Assembly: GCF_963678635.1 (NCBI RefSeq)
Contig: NC_087062.1
Location: forward strand, 19,767,789-19,831,788
Origin: Symsagittifera roscoffensis
Taxonomy: Eukaryota > Xenacoelomorpha > Acoela > Convolutidae
Direction: 5' to 3'
Length of the DNA: 64,000 bases
A model generated the notes under the pieces. That model searched no databases. It saw only the letters and a program-made list of their open reading frames with translations, and had not been told where the DNA came from. Made by a program: the position numbers and the translations under genes. This document shows, in pieces, positions 1-12,400 of this stretch (the first letter of the stretch is position 1; each line of letters starts with the position of its first letter).

Positions 1-545
1 GTCTGATTATGTATAATTTTTTTCCCGTTTTTTTTACAAGCTCAAGTGTTTTCAAGTTAAGCTATATCGACTTAGTTACTTGATTGTTTGACGTTTAAAA
101 ATGCAAAAAATAAGGTTGTATTTTTGTGTGTTTCAAAGAATGGGGCGTAAAGTTTTTCTGTGAGTTTCAAAGTTTTATAGCTCAAAATTTTCTATGACAT
201 CGTTTTGTTTTCGTCTCAACTGGCGTCTACCCAAGTATTCTCGGCTTAATTGCGGCTCGGTAAAAGATTTTAAATGCTAATTTAATGGCAGTGATTGTAT
301 TGTTTCACATAGTTTTCTCATAATGAAGATCATTCGAAACAAATTTATGAAGTTTTTTTTTCTTCGATTTGTGTGCTTCCTCAATTTTCAATTTTTTGTC
401 TGCTCTTGTAGATTGCTATGTTTGTGTTGTATCGCTCGATTCTGTGTGAAAGCACGGGATACATCATAAAATTGACGTTTATGTGAGGTAGTGTATTAAC
501 ATTCTTAAAAATCAGCAGATGACACTAATTTTCAGGTGTTAGACT
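1..545 (+). other. 5' flank of dioxygenase gene 1
   Basis: AT-rich, T-rich sequence with no open frame of interest. A good splice acceptor (ATTTTCAG, AG at 534-535) lies 10 bases before the ATG at 546. The gene may therefore have an upstream untranslated exon, or be trans-spliced if the host is a spliced-leader animal. No TATA box or other promoter can be assigned. Confidence 0.4.
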
Positions 546-3500
546 ATGAGTGTCGCTGAGGATGGAATAGAGAGTGAGTACATTCCAACTATTGATTTCT
601 CCCTCCTGTCTGCCTCAGTTGAAGATGAAGACCTCAACTTAGAGATGCTAGAGTGGCTGTCTGAACATGTACTGTTTGCTCTCAAAAACACAGGTAAGGA
701 TAAGACAAACGTTTTGCTGGGCTTAAAAATTGATTCAAAGATCGTTTCGAAACTATTGCCAAAAAATATTTGAGATAGAAAATTTGTATATTTCATCTGC
801 ATTATAGGTTACTATTTAATTGAATTGCATAATTTATACCACCATAGGCTTTCTATACCTGAAGAACTGTGGCTTGGAGAAAGAGGAAGTGGAGTTGGTG
901 AACAAATTGTGCAGCGACTTTTTTCAACTGCCTGAAAATGAAAAACAAAAGTTTTCACGGGGCAGCAGTGACGAAAGAAATCATGGATATGTCGGCTACC
1001 AGGCAAGTTTTCTCTAACAAAATGAAATTAGATTTTTAAAAATTTAGTTAAAGTTTTTAAGAATTTAGTCGATCGTCCAGGAGGTTGCCATTCATTCATC
1101 CACTGAGCCTGATGCGTATCATTGAAACGGCTTAATGGCCAAGTGTGACTTAACTTGAACTCAAGTTTGTGTTCAGGTGGAGTCTTTGGATCCTAGACAT
1201 CCCAGTGACCTGAAAGAGGCCTTCAACTTTGTCCCATTTGAGGTGCAGATGTTTGGTCTACAGTGGCCAAATGCACAGTTCGAATCCTGTCTCACTCAAT
1301 TTTATCTGAAGATGAAGAAAATATCTCTGAGACTGCTAATGGCTATTGCCGTTGGTAAGCATGATTAATTTTATTATGTGTTTTGTCGTATTCTTTAAAC
1401 AAGCAAAGCTTGTGCTATATTTTGTAATTTACCATTATTCTTTAAAACAAAACTTTCTTTTCCAAATCATTGCTGAATTTGATTTTTATCAACTTGTCTA
1501 AACTGAATGTTCAGATAAGATATTATCCTGACTCTAACGCGCTCAAAAGTTGTTGGTTACTCCTTTGTTTTCAGGTCTGAATCAAGATGTCAACTTCTTT
1601 TCTGAAAACCATGAAAACATAGGCGGGGAAGGAAACCCGACTGCTATGAGATGTCTCTACTATCCACCTCTTGAGAAGTCGCAGTTAAGCAAAGTCAAAC
1701 CCGGTCAATTGAGGTGTGGGGAACACAGTGATTACGGGTAAGTGAGGAGTTTTGTTAGCAACTAGTTATTTTTCGATTGAAATATACTTAATTACATTGG
1801 TTAATGCGATAGACCAAACTTAACCCCACCCTCTCAGGAATTCGACACCATGCCGACCCAAAGGGTCCCCCCTTTGTAATATTTGGGATATCCATTTTTG
1901 GCTGACTGACCCTAAAACTTTTTACAGGCGCCTTTAGCGCCAATATATACTTTTTTGAGGGGAGAGCGCGCGCCAAAAAAATAATTTGAGTTCTTGTTTT
2001 TTAAGAATCTTTTTCCTCAGAAGTTACTTCATTCGAGACATACGTTTGAAAATTTTGGGAGACATAGGTTTCGGCATCTTTTCCGAACTTTTTTTTTTCG
2101 ACTTCAAGTCTTTCGTCTGTCGGCTTGCTATGCTATGTTTTTGATTTCTCGGAAGTATCGCCCAGTGTTTAAACATGATGCAGAAATACGTCTTTCTGCA
2201 TCCTTTTTATCTTTCTTAAGCTTGTTTTAAATGTGTTTTCAACAAGTAGACATCCACGCAATCAGACAGATCAGGAATCAGACAAATAATGTATCAGCCA
2301 ATCAGAATCCAAAGAAAAAATTTTATTGGACAAAACTTTAAACGTAATAATAGGCAGATTTAAATTAAGCAGAATATGCAGCAGTCTGTGCTCGGTCCAA
2401 GGCATTACTAGTGTGATGGGTCTGATAACTGTTTATGCTGCGATCAGTGTTCGGTTCAAGTAATTACAGATCGGGGTGGCGCTGGTTACTTTTTTATTAG
2501 TATCATGGATGTACTTAACAATTGCCATTTTAATAAAGGTGACAGGGGCAGATCTAGGATTTTCTCGAGGGGGGCGGGCGGATTTTCAAAAAAAAATCGA
2601 AAGTTTTGTCGACCTTTTTTTGAGGTCGATCAAATTGATTTTCTGAGCTCTCCCAGATCAATTTAAAGACCCCATTTTTACCAAATTTTGTGCGCCGCAG
2701 GCAAATTTATGAAAAAAAACAGGCCCGCAATAGCGTTTTTAGGCACTTTTTGGAAATTTTTGAAAAATCGCGTTTTTTCGGCGCGCGCTTCCTGAAAAGT
2801 ATTATATTTTGGCGCCTTTAGAAAAATTTTAGGGTCAGTCAGCCAAAAATTGATGTCTCATAATAATACCAAGGGGGGGGGGGGGGGGTTGGGTCGTGAG
2901 GAGTTCGAATCCCTGAGGGGGGATTGTTAATTAGGTTGAAGTCGCAAAGTTATTCAAATTTTCGACCAATCATATTACAGCAAAACGGCTTTTTTTAAAA
3001 AACCGGAAAGATCTAAATTGCAACAGCTGTTTTAATTGGAAAGTAAAATGACTGAAGGGAAGAAATATTTCCTTGTTTGGACGTTCTCGACATAAATTTA
3101 CCACTTCGATTAGAAAAGGAGGTTTTTTGAAACTACTTATTAAGAGTAATGAACGTAGTCTTGCTAATTTTTTTTTTCAGAAAGTCTAAAGAGTTTCCAA
3201 TAACGACAGATAGACATTGATACATATTGATGCATTTATGAATGCACTTAGCTATATATGCATTTTTTGAGTCCAATTGAAATTCATCTGCTGAAAATGA
3301 TGTAAATAGCACTCTCCAAATATGAACGTGGAATTGGCGCAAAAAAACTTGAACAATTTCTAGTTTCAAAAGTGGAGTTTAATTTTTATATTTCCAGCGG
3401 AATTAAAACTTTACCTATTGATCCAGTTTTCTTTAGTTGGATTCATGTTATCAAAAAAACGCCAATCATAAATCGTTCTAGAAATTAGCTTAAAAAGAGC

Positions 3501-5279
3501 TTAAAGGGTATCTATTTTTCTCTGAAACTCGAAAGTCGAATTTTCAAGAAAGTCAGTGTTTTTGTTGTTTACCTTGCGTTCCTTACTTTTTTCCAATCTT
3601 CGATTAGTTCTGTTATTCCTTTATCATTTTCGATTCACGTTATCTACTTATCGAGTAACAAGATGCCAAATAAGCTGTTAAAACTCCAAACTGGACTATC
3701 TGAGGCTTCAAATGTCAACGGCTTCACCTCTCTGCGAGAAGTTTGTGCCCACTTTTTTTTACTTAAAAACCCAATTAGGCTTGGTGGGAACATTGCCATA
3801 GTTCAAATCAGCAAGAGTTGCTTTTCACACAAGGCGAAACATTATCGTGGGCGAGCCCCGAACGACCCTTTTTGGGTTTTGGATTGGTTGACACCATTTA
3901 CAAGCCGGCGATAAGATATATAGATATTATGGACCGTCGAAACGCGAAAAATTTGCTTCCTATCATCGAAAAACCGTCACTTTAATCACAAAATGGTCAC
4001 ACATTCTCTTCATTTTGTTGAGTCGACCACTGGTGTGCACACACTAAATGAGGAATCTTACTGGAATAAAAAAATTGCAAATTAAGAAATGTGGAGTTGT
4101 TCCCCGCGTAATGTTACATTGGTATTTTCAAGAATTTATGTGGAGGAACCATTATGCTAAAAACAACAACTTTCTTCATATTATCTGCGATCTTATCAGC
4201 AGTTTGTACCCGCTTGATAATTGAATTTGCTATTTAATCCGAGGGGGCGATTCTTTTGTAGATACACCACAGAGGGGGAGGGGTAATTAGTAAATTGATC
4301 CAATATCACTTTTTTCGCTATCATATTTTGTTCTGTTTTAATTAATTTTGACCAGTCAGAATTGCATATTGATTTTTTTCTTACCTGTAAGTATAAATAC
4401 GCAATGGTATAATAACAGATGACGGCAATCTGTTTTCAACTATATCTCATTTTCTTCATGTTTTCTTCCAATTTGTTTTTAAATGCAACGTATCTAGTAT
4501 TGGAGTAGTCAGTACACACGCGAGCTTGCGAGCTTTGTGTTATAATACGAAAACGCTTTTTTCCAAGCTAACTTGCAAATAGAAATGCTCATCTTGGTGG
4601 CTCTATTGCTGCATAGCCAGCATAGTATTAGCTCTGGCAATTTGCTACAATGTGTTTATCCGCCGTATTGATGGCTAGTTTTTTGATAAACTCAGGACCA
4701 CATGGCGCAGATTCGAGGACGTGAGGTTCTTAATATCCAGATTGGGGTTGAGTTCTGGCTCATGGTAGAAATTTTTGTTTTAAGGCTTTTTTGCATTTCA
4801 TCCCTTTTTCATTTTAAGATCCAATTTTAGGCGTTTTGTCGCTTGCGTTAGGCTCTCTGTAATTGGTTTGCTTCAGGTCCGTCACTCTTCTTGTCTCAGA
4901 AGACATTAGTGGTCTACAAGTGTTGAACAGAGAGGGCAAGTTTGTACACATAGACAAATCAGATGACCCAACTCACATCCTGGTGAACGTAGGTGACCTC
5001 ATGCAGCGATGGACTGATGACGAAATCTTAGCTGCTAAGCATAGAGTAAGCTTCAACTCAGCGAAGCTACTTGAACATTCAGAGTCTTCAGGTGATGTGG
5101 GAAGCGTGAATAACAGCGAAGATTGTGAAAAAGTAGTTTGTCCGAAACGACAGTCAATCGCGTTTTTTGTACATCCAGACGATCAAACTATAGTAAAATC
5201 GTTAAAGGGGATTTCTAAATATGCCCCGATTTCGGCAGGTGATTATTTGAAACAGCGATTTCGAGAAACTTATAAATGA
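546..5279 (+). CDS. IPNS-like 2-oxoglutarate/Fe(II) dioxygenase, gene 1 (5 exons, 348 aa)
   Basis: This gene encodes a non-heme iron oxygenase of the isopenicillin N synthase-like family, soluble and probably cytosolic. Exons by splice sites and protein continuity are 546-693, 848-1002, 1177-1354, 1575-1737 and 4877-5279. The N-terminal DIOX_N-like region covers about residues 10-120 (KNTGFLYLKNCGL, DLKEAFNF). The jelly-roll half carries the iron ligands H211-x-D213 (GEHSDYG) and H270 (AAKHRV), and R306-x-S308 (KRQS) fits the 2-oxoglutarate carboxylate site. The length is normal for the family. Intron 2 appears to use a GC donor (CAG/GCAAGT at 1003), and intron 4 is 3.1 kb and filled with repeats. 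All catalytic residues are intact and no stop interrupts the joined frame, so the gene looks functional. The substrate cannot be told: the wider superfamily includes plant, fungal and bacterial enzymes with very different substrates, and an antibiotic role should not be assumed. Confidence 0.88.
1825..1990 (+). repeat. MITE family 1 fragment in intron 4 of gene 1
   Basis: This stretch matches, with substitutions, the left half of the complete element at 17488-17891 in the same orientation. The match includes the CAAAGGGTCCCCCCTTT block, the GCGCCTTTAGCGCC palindrome and the GAGCGCGCGCC block. Both termini are missing, so it is an old truncated copy. Confidence 0.7.
2543..2925 (-). repeat. MITE family 1 copy, reverse orientation, one end lost
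   Basis: It starts with the family terminus (CAGGGGCAGATCTAGGATTT) and runs through the same internal blocks as 17488-17891 on the opposite strand. A run of 16 G lies at 2873-2888. The distal terminal repeat is missing, since the match fades near 2925. It lies in intron 4 of gene 1. Confidence 0.72.
4500..4860 (+). repeat. SINE-like dispersed repeat, copy 1
   Basis: The head (GAGCTTGCGAGC..., then CAAATAGAAATGCTCATCTTGGTGGCTCTATTGCTGC) and the tail (TTTTGTCGCTTGCGTTAG) recur at 6970-7600 and 8070-8640. Inside is a tRNA-like stretch (CATGGCGCAGATTCGAGGACGTGAG ... GGGTTGAGTTCTGG) resembling pol III A and B boxes. The copy ends just before the acceptor of gene 1 exon 5. Confidence 0.5.
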
Positions 5280-5437
5280 AAAATTTTATCACCACCTTTG
5301 TCCATTTAATACTGCGCTGTTTGCATTCTTGAAGCCTATTTGAAATATATTTTCAAGATCTATGTATTTATTCGGGAGATATCAAAGTTTACTGTGGTGG
5401 AACATAACAACATCTGATGAGCACGTCAGTGACCTCT

Positions 5438-5443
5438 AATAAA
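5438..5443 (+). terminator. AATAAA polyadenylation signal of gene 1
   Basis: A canonical AATAAA hexamer lies 159 bases after the stop codon of gene 1, so it is the likely 3' end signal. No other AATAAA is nearer. Confidence 0.55.
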
Positions 5444-6969
5444 TGTCTTAAAAGCAATAACTTTGTCGGTCTAATTTGCATTAGATTTGCAATTTTTGCG
5501 TCAGTGGGAAACGTCGAAAATAGAAGAATTCGCACAAAATTGTTAACTGAAACAACTTTTTTTCATTTTTACAGGCGTTCACTTAGTTTTGTCTGACCTG
5601 CCTTGTCCTTTTTATTGCTCTGGATGCTAAAAAAATGATGCCAGTTGTATCGTTGTAATCAGTGAGTCCAATTGACTCGTGCAATACCTGAATAATGCCA
5701 GATTTCAAATGTTCATGAATAATTAACTACAATTTGATCGACTACTTTTTTCGTAATTTCAAAATATCTATCAACCGTACAATCTCACCCCCCACCAAGT
5801 GACCTACCGAAGTAACGAATATTCATGTTTGACGGAGTCGGCATAATAGGCGCTCAAACTTGAAAGCGTATTTTGCGTACGACCAATTTTTGTAAGTCTT
5901 GGACCTTCAAAAACTGCCAATTTGTGATAGGTAATGGGCTTGAGATTGCCAGTTTAGTATTAACGCGTAAAACTTATGTTTCGAATTAATCAGTTAATTC
6001 AAGTTAAATTGATGGAAGCTAATTGGTTCCGCCAATGTGTCAGTTGTGCGAATTATTGCATCTATTACAGTACTTTGGATTTCAAATTTTCTTAAAAAGC
6101 GTAAATTGCGTCACCCTCATACACGCACTTTGTAAGGAATTGGAATTATTTTCTCTAAGGCTCGAAAGTGTCCTCTTTATTTGCAGAACAGCGAGAAACA
6201 AAACAAGATTTAAGGTATTAAAACCCAAGCCCTGAATAATCCGACTGCCCTCTTACATATATGTGCCTAAAGATTGACGAAACTTATAACAAAATATTGA
6301 AGTTTATTCATAATTTTTAATGATTGCAATTAACAAGCGTTATCTTATCAGAACATCTTTTTTTAATGCAGCTGCTTGTTTAAAAAGATAGCTGAAGCAA
6401 CCAGAAAAATTCCGTTCTCAAAAAGAAAAAGAAATATGTTTACTTCTTTTTGTCAGCTCAGTCGACTAAGCACGGACTTCTCTGATGATAGATGCAATTT
6501 TGACTATAATTCAAAATTCGTTTGATGCATTTCTGTAACATTATCAGTAACAGTCTGTGATACACGATTATAGGACTTTTTTTAAGTTCTTGTTTTGTGT
6601 TTTTTCTACGTTCAGTCACAAGAATGCAATGAAGGTAGCTTTGACTGAATTTTTTACTGGTAATAATCTTTCTTTCAAAACTATAATTTTATCTTGTTGC
6701 ATTATAAAAAAAAGGATGTGGTTTTTTGCCGTTTTTCGCAATTGAATCTTTATAGTCGCAATTGAATCGCTTCTATAAAATCTTAAATTATTTTTTTTAT
6801 ACTTTGCTAGAGAATAGCTGGGTTGTGCCTACTCCTGTGGTGATATTGAGGTTTTTTTTAAAAATGGAAAACAGTAGTAACTTGCAGTAACCTACTGTAA
6901 ATTTTGTCTTACGCTTGAATACAACTGCCGTATTTTTTTTGTATCGGAAGTGACGCGAATCTCCGTTTC

Positions 6970-7600
6970 GCTAATGTGTTTATTACACTTGCCAGCTTGC
7001 GAAGCGAAGCGCATTAGTGCGAACTTTCTCTTTTTTTTCTGTTCTAAGTCGCAATAATTGGTGTCACTTTTGGGGCACCTTTAGAGCTTTTTGATAGCTT
7101 GTGCTTTAACATTCGATTAGTAATAAGTAAACTCAGTTGATGCATTTCTCATTGTTCAAATGAACCGAAAAGAAGCTATTTGCTTAAAAATATAAGTACT
7201 ATAAATAACACTCGATTTCTTAAATTTTTCAATTCGATATATCGCAATATTTTTGAAATGCATCATTTATACATAATTTGGCTTTATGCTGTCAAATTTA
7301 TTACACGCTAAGTTAGCGTGGATGCCTTCAGTTTGTTGTATTTCAAATAGTTACATGCAAATTGTGCGGTTTTGGCAATTTTTTAGCGTATGTAGCTGCT
7401 TTGTTCGTGACTAGTGTTTGTCAATTGTTAGGCGTTCGTGTCCGAGCGGGCAAGGCGTGAGACTTCAAATCTGAGGTGGCAATTTCGAATTTGATATGTA
7501 GCAATGTTTTCTTAATGCGAGGATTATTTCTATTTTAATTTTAATTTATAAGCTGCTTTTTGCCGTGTTTCCGCTAGTGTTTGCGAAGTGCAGCTTCACC
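6970..7600 (+). repeat. SINE-like dispersed repeat, copy 2, with tRNA-like core
   Basis: The head resembles copies at 4500 and 8070 (CTTGCGAAGCGAAGCGCATTAG). At 7434-7490 lies a clear tRNA-like core: GTGTCCGAGCGGGCAAGG resembles a class II tRNA A box and D arm, and AATTTCGAATTTG resembles a B box. The tail contains GCTGCTTTTTGCCGTGT. A functional tRNA is unlikely because the acceptor stem does not close. Confidence 0.55.
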
Positions 7601-8069
7601 TCTGTGTAAAACCTTCCCTCCACGCGCTATATAAAACAATAAAAATTAATGCTGTATCTTTAAAGTTTGAACTAGATCAAATAGCTCACCTCAATTCAAT
7701 TTGGAAAGGTGCATGAGCCGGATTAGTTCGCGGCTTACGCGTTTATAGAAAGAAATTATTAAGTGGCAATTATTTCAAATTGACAATTTTCAAACACCCA
7801 TAAATTAAAAAAAAAGGATCGCAATTGAAATGTTTTTCAATTTCCAGTCCCGGAAATTGATATTTTTAGATGGTACAAATAACAGTTTTATTTAGATCTC
7901 AATCAAAAGCTGTTTGTTAGAAAGTTTAATTTCTTTGAAGAAAGTGCAATTTGCTGAAGGAGATTTTTTATGCGTGCACAAGAAATACATTTTTCTGCAA
8001 GCTAATTAAAATTCGAGCAGAAAGTGACTTTGAAATACAAGCCTTGAAGCCTTTCCAGTAAAGATTTAA

Positions 8070-8640
8070 TCAATGTTTACACTAGTGAGCTTGCTCGCGA
8101 AGTGTTTCAGTACGAACTTTTTTCCACCTAAATTGCAAATAAAAGGCCTACTCTTAGTGGCTCTTTGAGTCGGTATGCTGCTGTAGCAGTATAATGGAAT
8201 ACTTGCTTCAAATTTGATTAATTAAAAGTTAACACAGATGATGCTTTTTTACAAGTTATCAATGAACCAAAAAATGTTTGTTTCAAACAGCAGTATAATA
8301 ATAAAAAGCTCGATTTCAGATTTTCAACTCAATGTATCTCGCAATTTTTTGAGTTGCATAATTTATACATAATTTGGCTTATGCTTTCCTATTTATTACA
8401 TGCAAATTTGTGTCTTTGTGTACTTAGGTTCCCCTTTTGCTGCATCGAATTGGCAATTTGTTGGCAAATGTAGCTGCCTTATTGCTGGCTAGTTTTAGGG
8501 AATTGTTATGCGTGTGCGGCTGATTGCTTAGTTAGTGAGATTAATTCATTTAAGGCTTATTTCTACCTTTTCTTATTTCACTTGATAGAACTGCTTTTTG
8601 TCGTGTTCGCTAGTTTTTGCGAAGCGCAGTTTTGTCTCTG
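8070..8640 (+). repeat. SINE-like dispersed repeat, copy 3
   Basis: It shares the head (GTGAGCTTGCTCGCGAAG, then TGCAAATAAAAGGCCTACTCTTAGTGGCTC) and the tail (TTCTACCTTTTCTTATTTCAC, TGCTTTTTGTCGTGTTCGCTAG) with the other copies. The tRNA-like core near 8510-8560 is badly decayed. Confidence 0.5.
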
Positions 8641-9416
8641 TGTTTGAATTTCTTAAAATATCTGTGATAAAAAAATTATCGGAATCTTTGTGGTTTTCAG
8701 ATCACTCCGAAACGAAATTGATGATCAAGCAAGCTAGTTTCCGATTAGAAAGCGAGGTTAATAGATGTATCATATTAAAGCCTTTTCTGAAAATGTATCT
8801 CAATGACAAATCAATTATCAGACCTATCTGGGGCAAAAAAAACGTTTGGTAACTAATTTTCAAGGCGAAATATTATGTCCAAAAAATCCTGCAAAAGTTG
8901 AAAAGTCCATTTTTTGTGTGTCGGAATTATATGTGACACTTGCGAAACAAGCGGCTATTCTTAAAAAAGTGTGTTCTTGTTAATTTGTGTTTCTGCAAAG
9001 TATTAGTGAATACACCAAGTTTAGTGATTATGAAGCAGATGAAAAATTATGCTAGTCTTGAACTTGTATCTCTCTTCTAGACATTCGTTTCAACTTGTCT
9101 GTAGGTGTTATAACATGCACCAGAAGTTTCATGCAAAATCAAAACTCGTTTTAAATTTAAACGGAGAACCGGTGCTTAATCTCGCCATATGAATAGTTAG
9201 TGCGGCGAGCTACTTTCTGGAAGTGAGAAGTCATACCCAAGTTTCAATAATCTTTCTCTGAAATTTTAATTTTGTGCCACAGCTTTATTGGGGCCCATCT
9301 GATGCTTACAGCAGCAAGCTTCAATCGATGCCTTTTTAAAATACTTTTCAAGCTCAGGTCAACAATTCTAATCATTTTCTCTGATCTACTTGAGCAAGAA
9401 CTAGAACTTAGAAAAA

Positions 9417-12400
9417 ATGACTATGCAGAAAACTAGCGAAACTGCAACTGCGCCTGTTTTGGATTTCAGCGAGCTTTCTCTGGACGTCGATGATGCTGAT
9501 TTAAAAGCGGATTCCATTCAAGACATAACCAAACAAGTTATGGATATGCTCAGCACCACTGGATATCTCTATCTAAAGAACACTGGTTTGAAAGTTGAGG
9601 AGATAAAAGAGTTTAATAAAGTGATGCGTGATTTCTTTGAGCAGCCCGAAGAAACCAAGGGAAAAGTTAACGGAGAGTTTGGATGGAATCGGAAACACGG
9701 CTGGATACGGGTAAGGAATTTTTCAATAAAACTAAAGACATAGGATTTGCTTACGGCCACAACTTAGCCAAAATTTAAGTCTCGATATTTTTTGATGCTT
9801 GATTTCACTACAGCCTCCTACAAGCAATTCATATACCCTGTACTACAAAAAAGCTGCATGGTGATTTCCTAGTCCTTTTACTTTGTTTCAGTTGATTTTT
9901 GCTGAGAGTTTTTCCGCTAATGCATGTTTTTTTTGCTTGGCTAATACTTTCCTTTTGGTTATGATTCTAGATTTGGTTGGGTTAGCCTGTAGTTTTTCAG
10001 TTTTTTGCTTGTGGTTCGCTCAATTTTTTCGAGTTGTAGTTTTTTCTGTTAATCATTTCCTCTCACAGACAATTCTTGTAAAACTCAGTTTTACTTATTC
10101 TAAATGTCCCGAAACTTGGAACAAAGTTAAACGCACTGAATTTAGTCATATATGAGGGTCTTATATTGCTTGTAAAAACCCGTTGTTACCCTGTACAATG
10201 GATGCATTCATTTAAACACCTAGTTAATTTTCCAAATACTTTTACTGTTTTGCTTCGACTGGTTTTTTTTATGAGCAATGCTTGTCTGATAGTACCGGTT
10301 TGAATTTTTCCCCTGTAGCTAGCACTTTTTTGTGCGAAATTTTGTCAAATATCAGCTTCCTCATCCCGGGTCGATTTCTATTTGGTGATTCAGAGAGCAA
10401 GTTTTTTCTACGAATTGGGTGACATTGGTTTGATTATTTGTTGACGCAAATAAATTCATTTGGAATAAAGAAAAAAATTGCGAGGATACAGCAAAATTAT
10501 GATGCTCTGAAATCTACTAACTCTTCGCTTTTTCGAAAACAAAAAGTTAATCGCTATCCTTTGTTATTATTTTTGAAAACCCAAGTGAATGCTACGGAGC
10601 TAGAAAACAGTACAACGTCAAGTTATAACGTCAAGCTCTGAAACTTTCTAGTTGATGTTCGGAATTTTCAGATTTTTCAAAAGATAATAAGCTCTTCCTT
10701 CACAATTGGACTGTAAAAACTTAATTACTTTTTATAATTTTTACTCTTGCAATAGGCAACGCTATTGCAACAGGTTACTAGAACTTTGTCTGTTCGTTGT
10801 AAACTAAAAAGCATAACTTGAGCGGCACCGCGAAAACCGCAAGAAAAGACAACTCGCGACAAAAGACAACACAAAATTGAGGATAGCGACAACTCGCAAG
10901 TTTTTGAAACTGATTTGGAAACTTTATATTTTCGGTTTGAGGTCGCCGGTGGGCGCGCTACGCGCACTTCGCCGCTTTGAGGCGATAACCGGCTCTAAAT
11001 ATGTATAAAATCTTACCCTCTGTTGGTGAGCTCGCAACATGAGTATATTGCGAGTTGTGTTTTAATGCGAGTTGTCTTTTATTGTGATCTATTGAGTTGT
11101 CTGCATTTTGAGTTCTATTTGAATTGTCCTTTAATATTTGCTGCGATTTCGCCATTTCCGATTTGTGTGTACTATCAATTTTTCAACTGATTTGGCTTGA
11201 AAGGTTTCGTTTTAGATTATATCAGCTTAGTGTCTATTTTGCATTGTTTGGTGTGTAACAAAGACTTTTTTCAAATTAAATCGCAAATAAATTGTTCATT
11301 TTGTGGCACTTGCTATAATCACAATCTGTAGCAACAGAAACTTCATAGCATCTGTTCTCGGCTTTTTTGGTAAATAGTGTTGGCCGTTAATCAAGTGTCC
11401 GCGGCTCAAAAGGAAGGACGTGAGTTACCTAAACTACTTGTCGGAGGTTAAACGCCTCATTTAGCAAAAGTTTCAGATGAATTTGTTGGCCCTTTTGCTC
11501 CATAGCATGGAAAATTTATTAGCTTTCATAGCTGCAACAATAGTGGCTACCGTTACCAAATTTTCCACGGCCCGTGGCTCAAATGCGAAAATGTGATACT
11601 CAAAATCTGGAGGTCGAGCTGAATAGGGGAACTTGATACTCGGATAATTACTCAAGTGATCTAGTGAGCTGAGTGTATTAGTGGGGCTCTACTTTTTTCC
11701 CTAATTAGCTCGCAAGTAAAAGTAATAAATTGGTGGCATGTTTGGTAAAATACGAATTGTAGCATAGAAAATTTAATAGCTGCTCTCCAATAATATTTTT
11801 TAAAGGCCAATAATAATTTTATAGGTAATAATTATTGGCCTTTATTCACTTGTTCATGGCTCAGAGGGAAGGACGTGATTTTCCTGCTAAGCTGCACTAG
11901 TGTTTTTTGCTTCAAAAAAAATTAAAATTTCGTGGCCTTTATGCTTCATAGCATATGCAGTTTATTAGCATCTATAGCTGCACCAGTAGAAAATAGTGTT
12001 ACCAAATTTTCAATGGTCCATGGCACAGGTGCGAGAACGTTGCACTTTAAATCTCGGTGTCACTGGATCGAATCTGGCACAAAAGAAAGTTTAATAATTC
12101 GATGCTTGTTTCTACCTTTTCTTATTTCATTTTTTAGAATTGCTTTTTGTCGCTTGCTACCAGAATAATTTTTCTGATTGAATTTTTCCTCTAATTGTAA
12201 CTCATAATGCCTTTTTTTCTTGTTCTTAATTAGTTTGTAAATTTCTTGGGATGGAATATTTTCAAATTGCATGTTACTTTCATTCTTTTTTTGTGGCGCT
12301 GTATTACTTTCGACTAATTCCCGACCACTTTCAACAGAAAAATGGTTCATTTTTCTGCGCTCAGAGTTTTGTGTTTTGAACTCACTTGTTATTGCTTCTT

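Larger units (their letters stand above)
5444..9416. other. Intergenic region between the two dioxygenase genes
   Basis: This 4 kb spacer is AT-rich and holds no gene I can support. Two copies of the SINE-like repeat (6970-7600 and 8070-8640) fill part of it. The short open frames here, such as 6023-6235 and 8598-8852, show no domain, no coding bias and no splice support. Confidence 0.5.

Noticed and set aside
546-5279. Bacterial contamination or an antibiotic pathway gene
   Set aside because: Four introns with conserved phases and animal-type repeats within them show a native eukaryotic gene. IPNS-like proteins are a broad family, and no penicillin pathway neighbours are present.
7434-7510. 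A functional tRNA gene
   Set aside because: A and B boxes are recognisable, but acceptor and T stems do not pair and the same core occurs in several decayed repeats. It is a SINE-like copy.
10725-11155. Two minus-strand small genes
   Set aside because: The frames lie on an inverted-repeat region rich in GCGAGTTGT motifs, and the peptides reflect that repeat.
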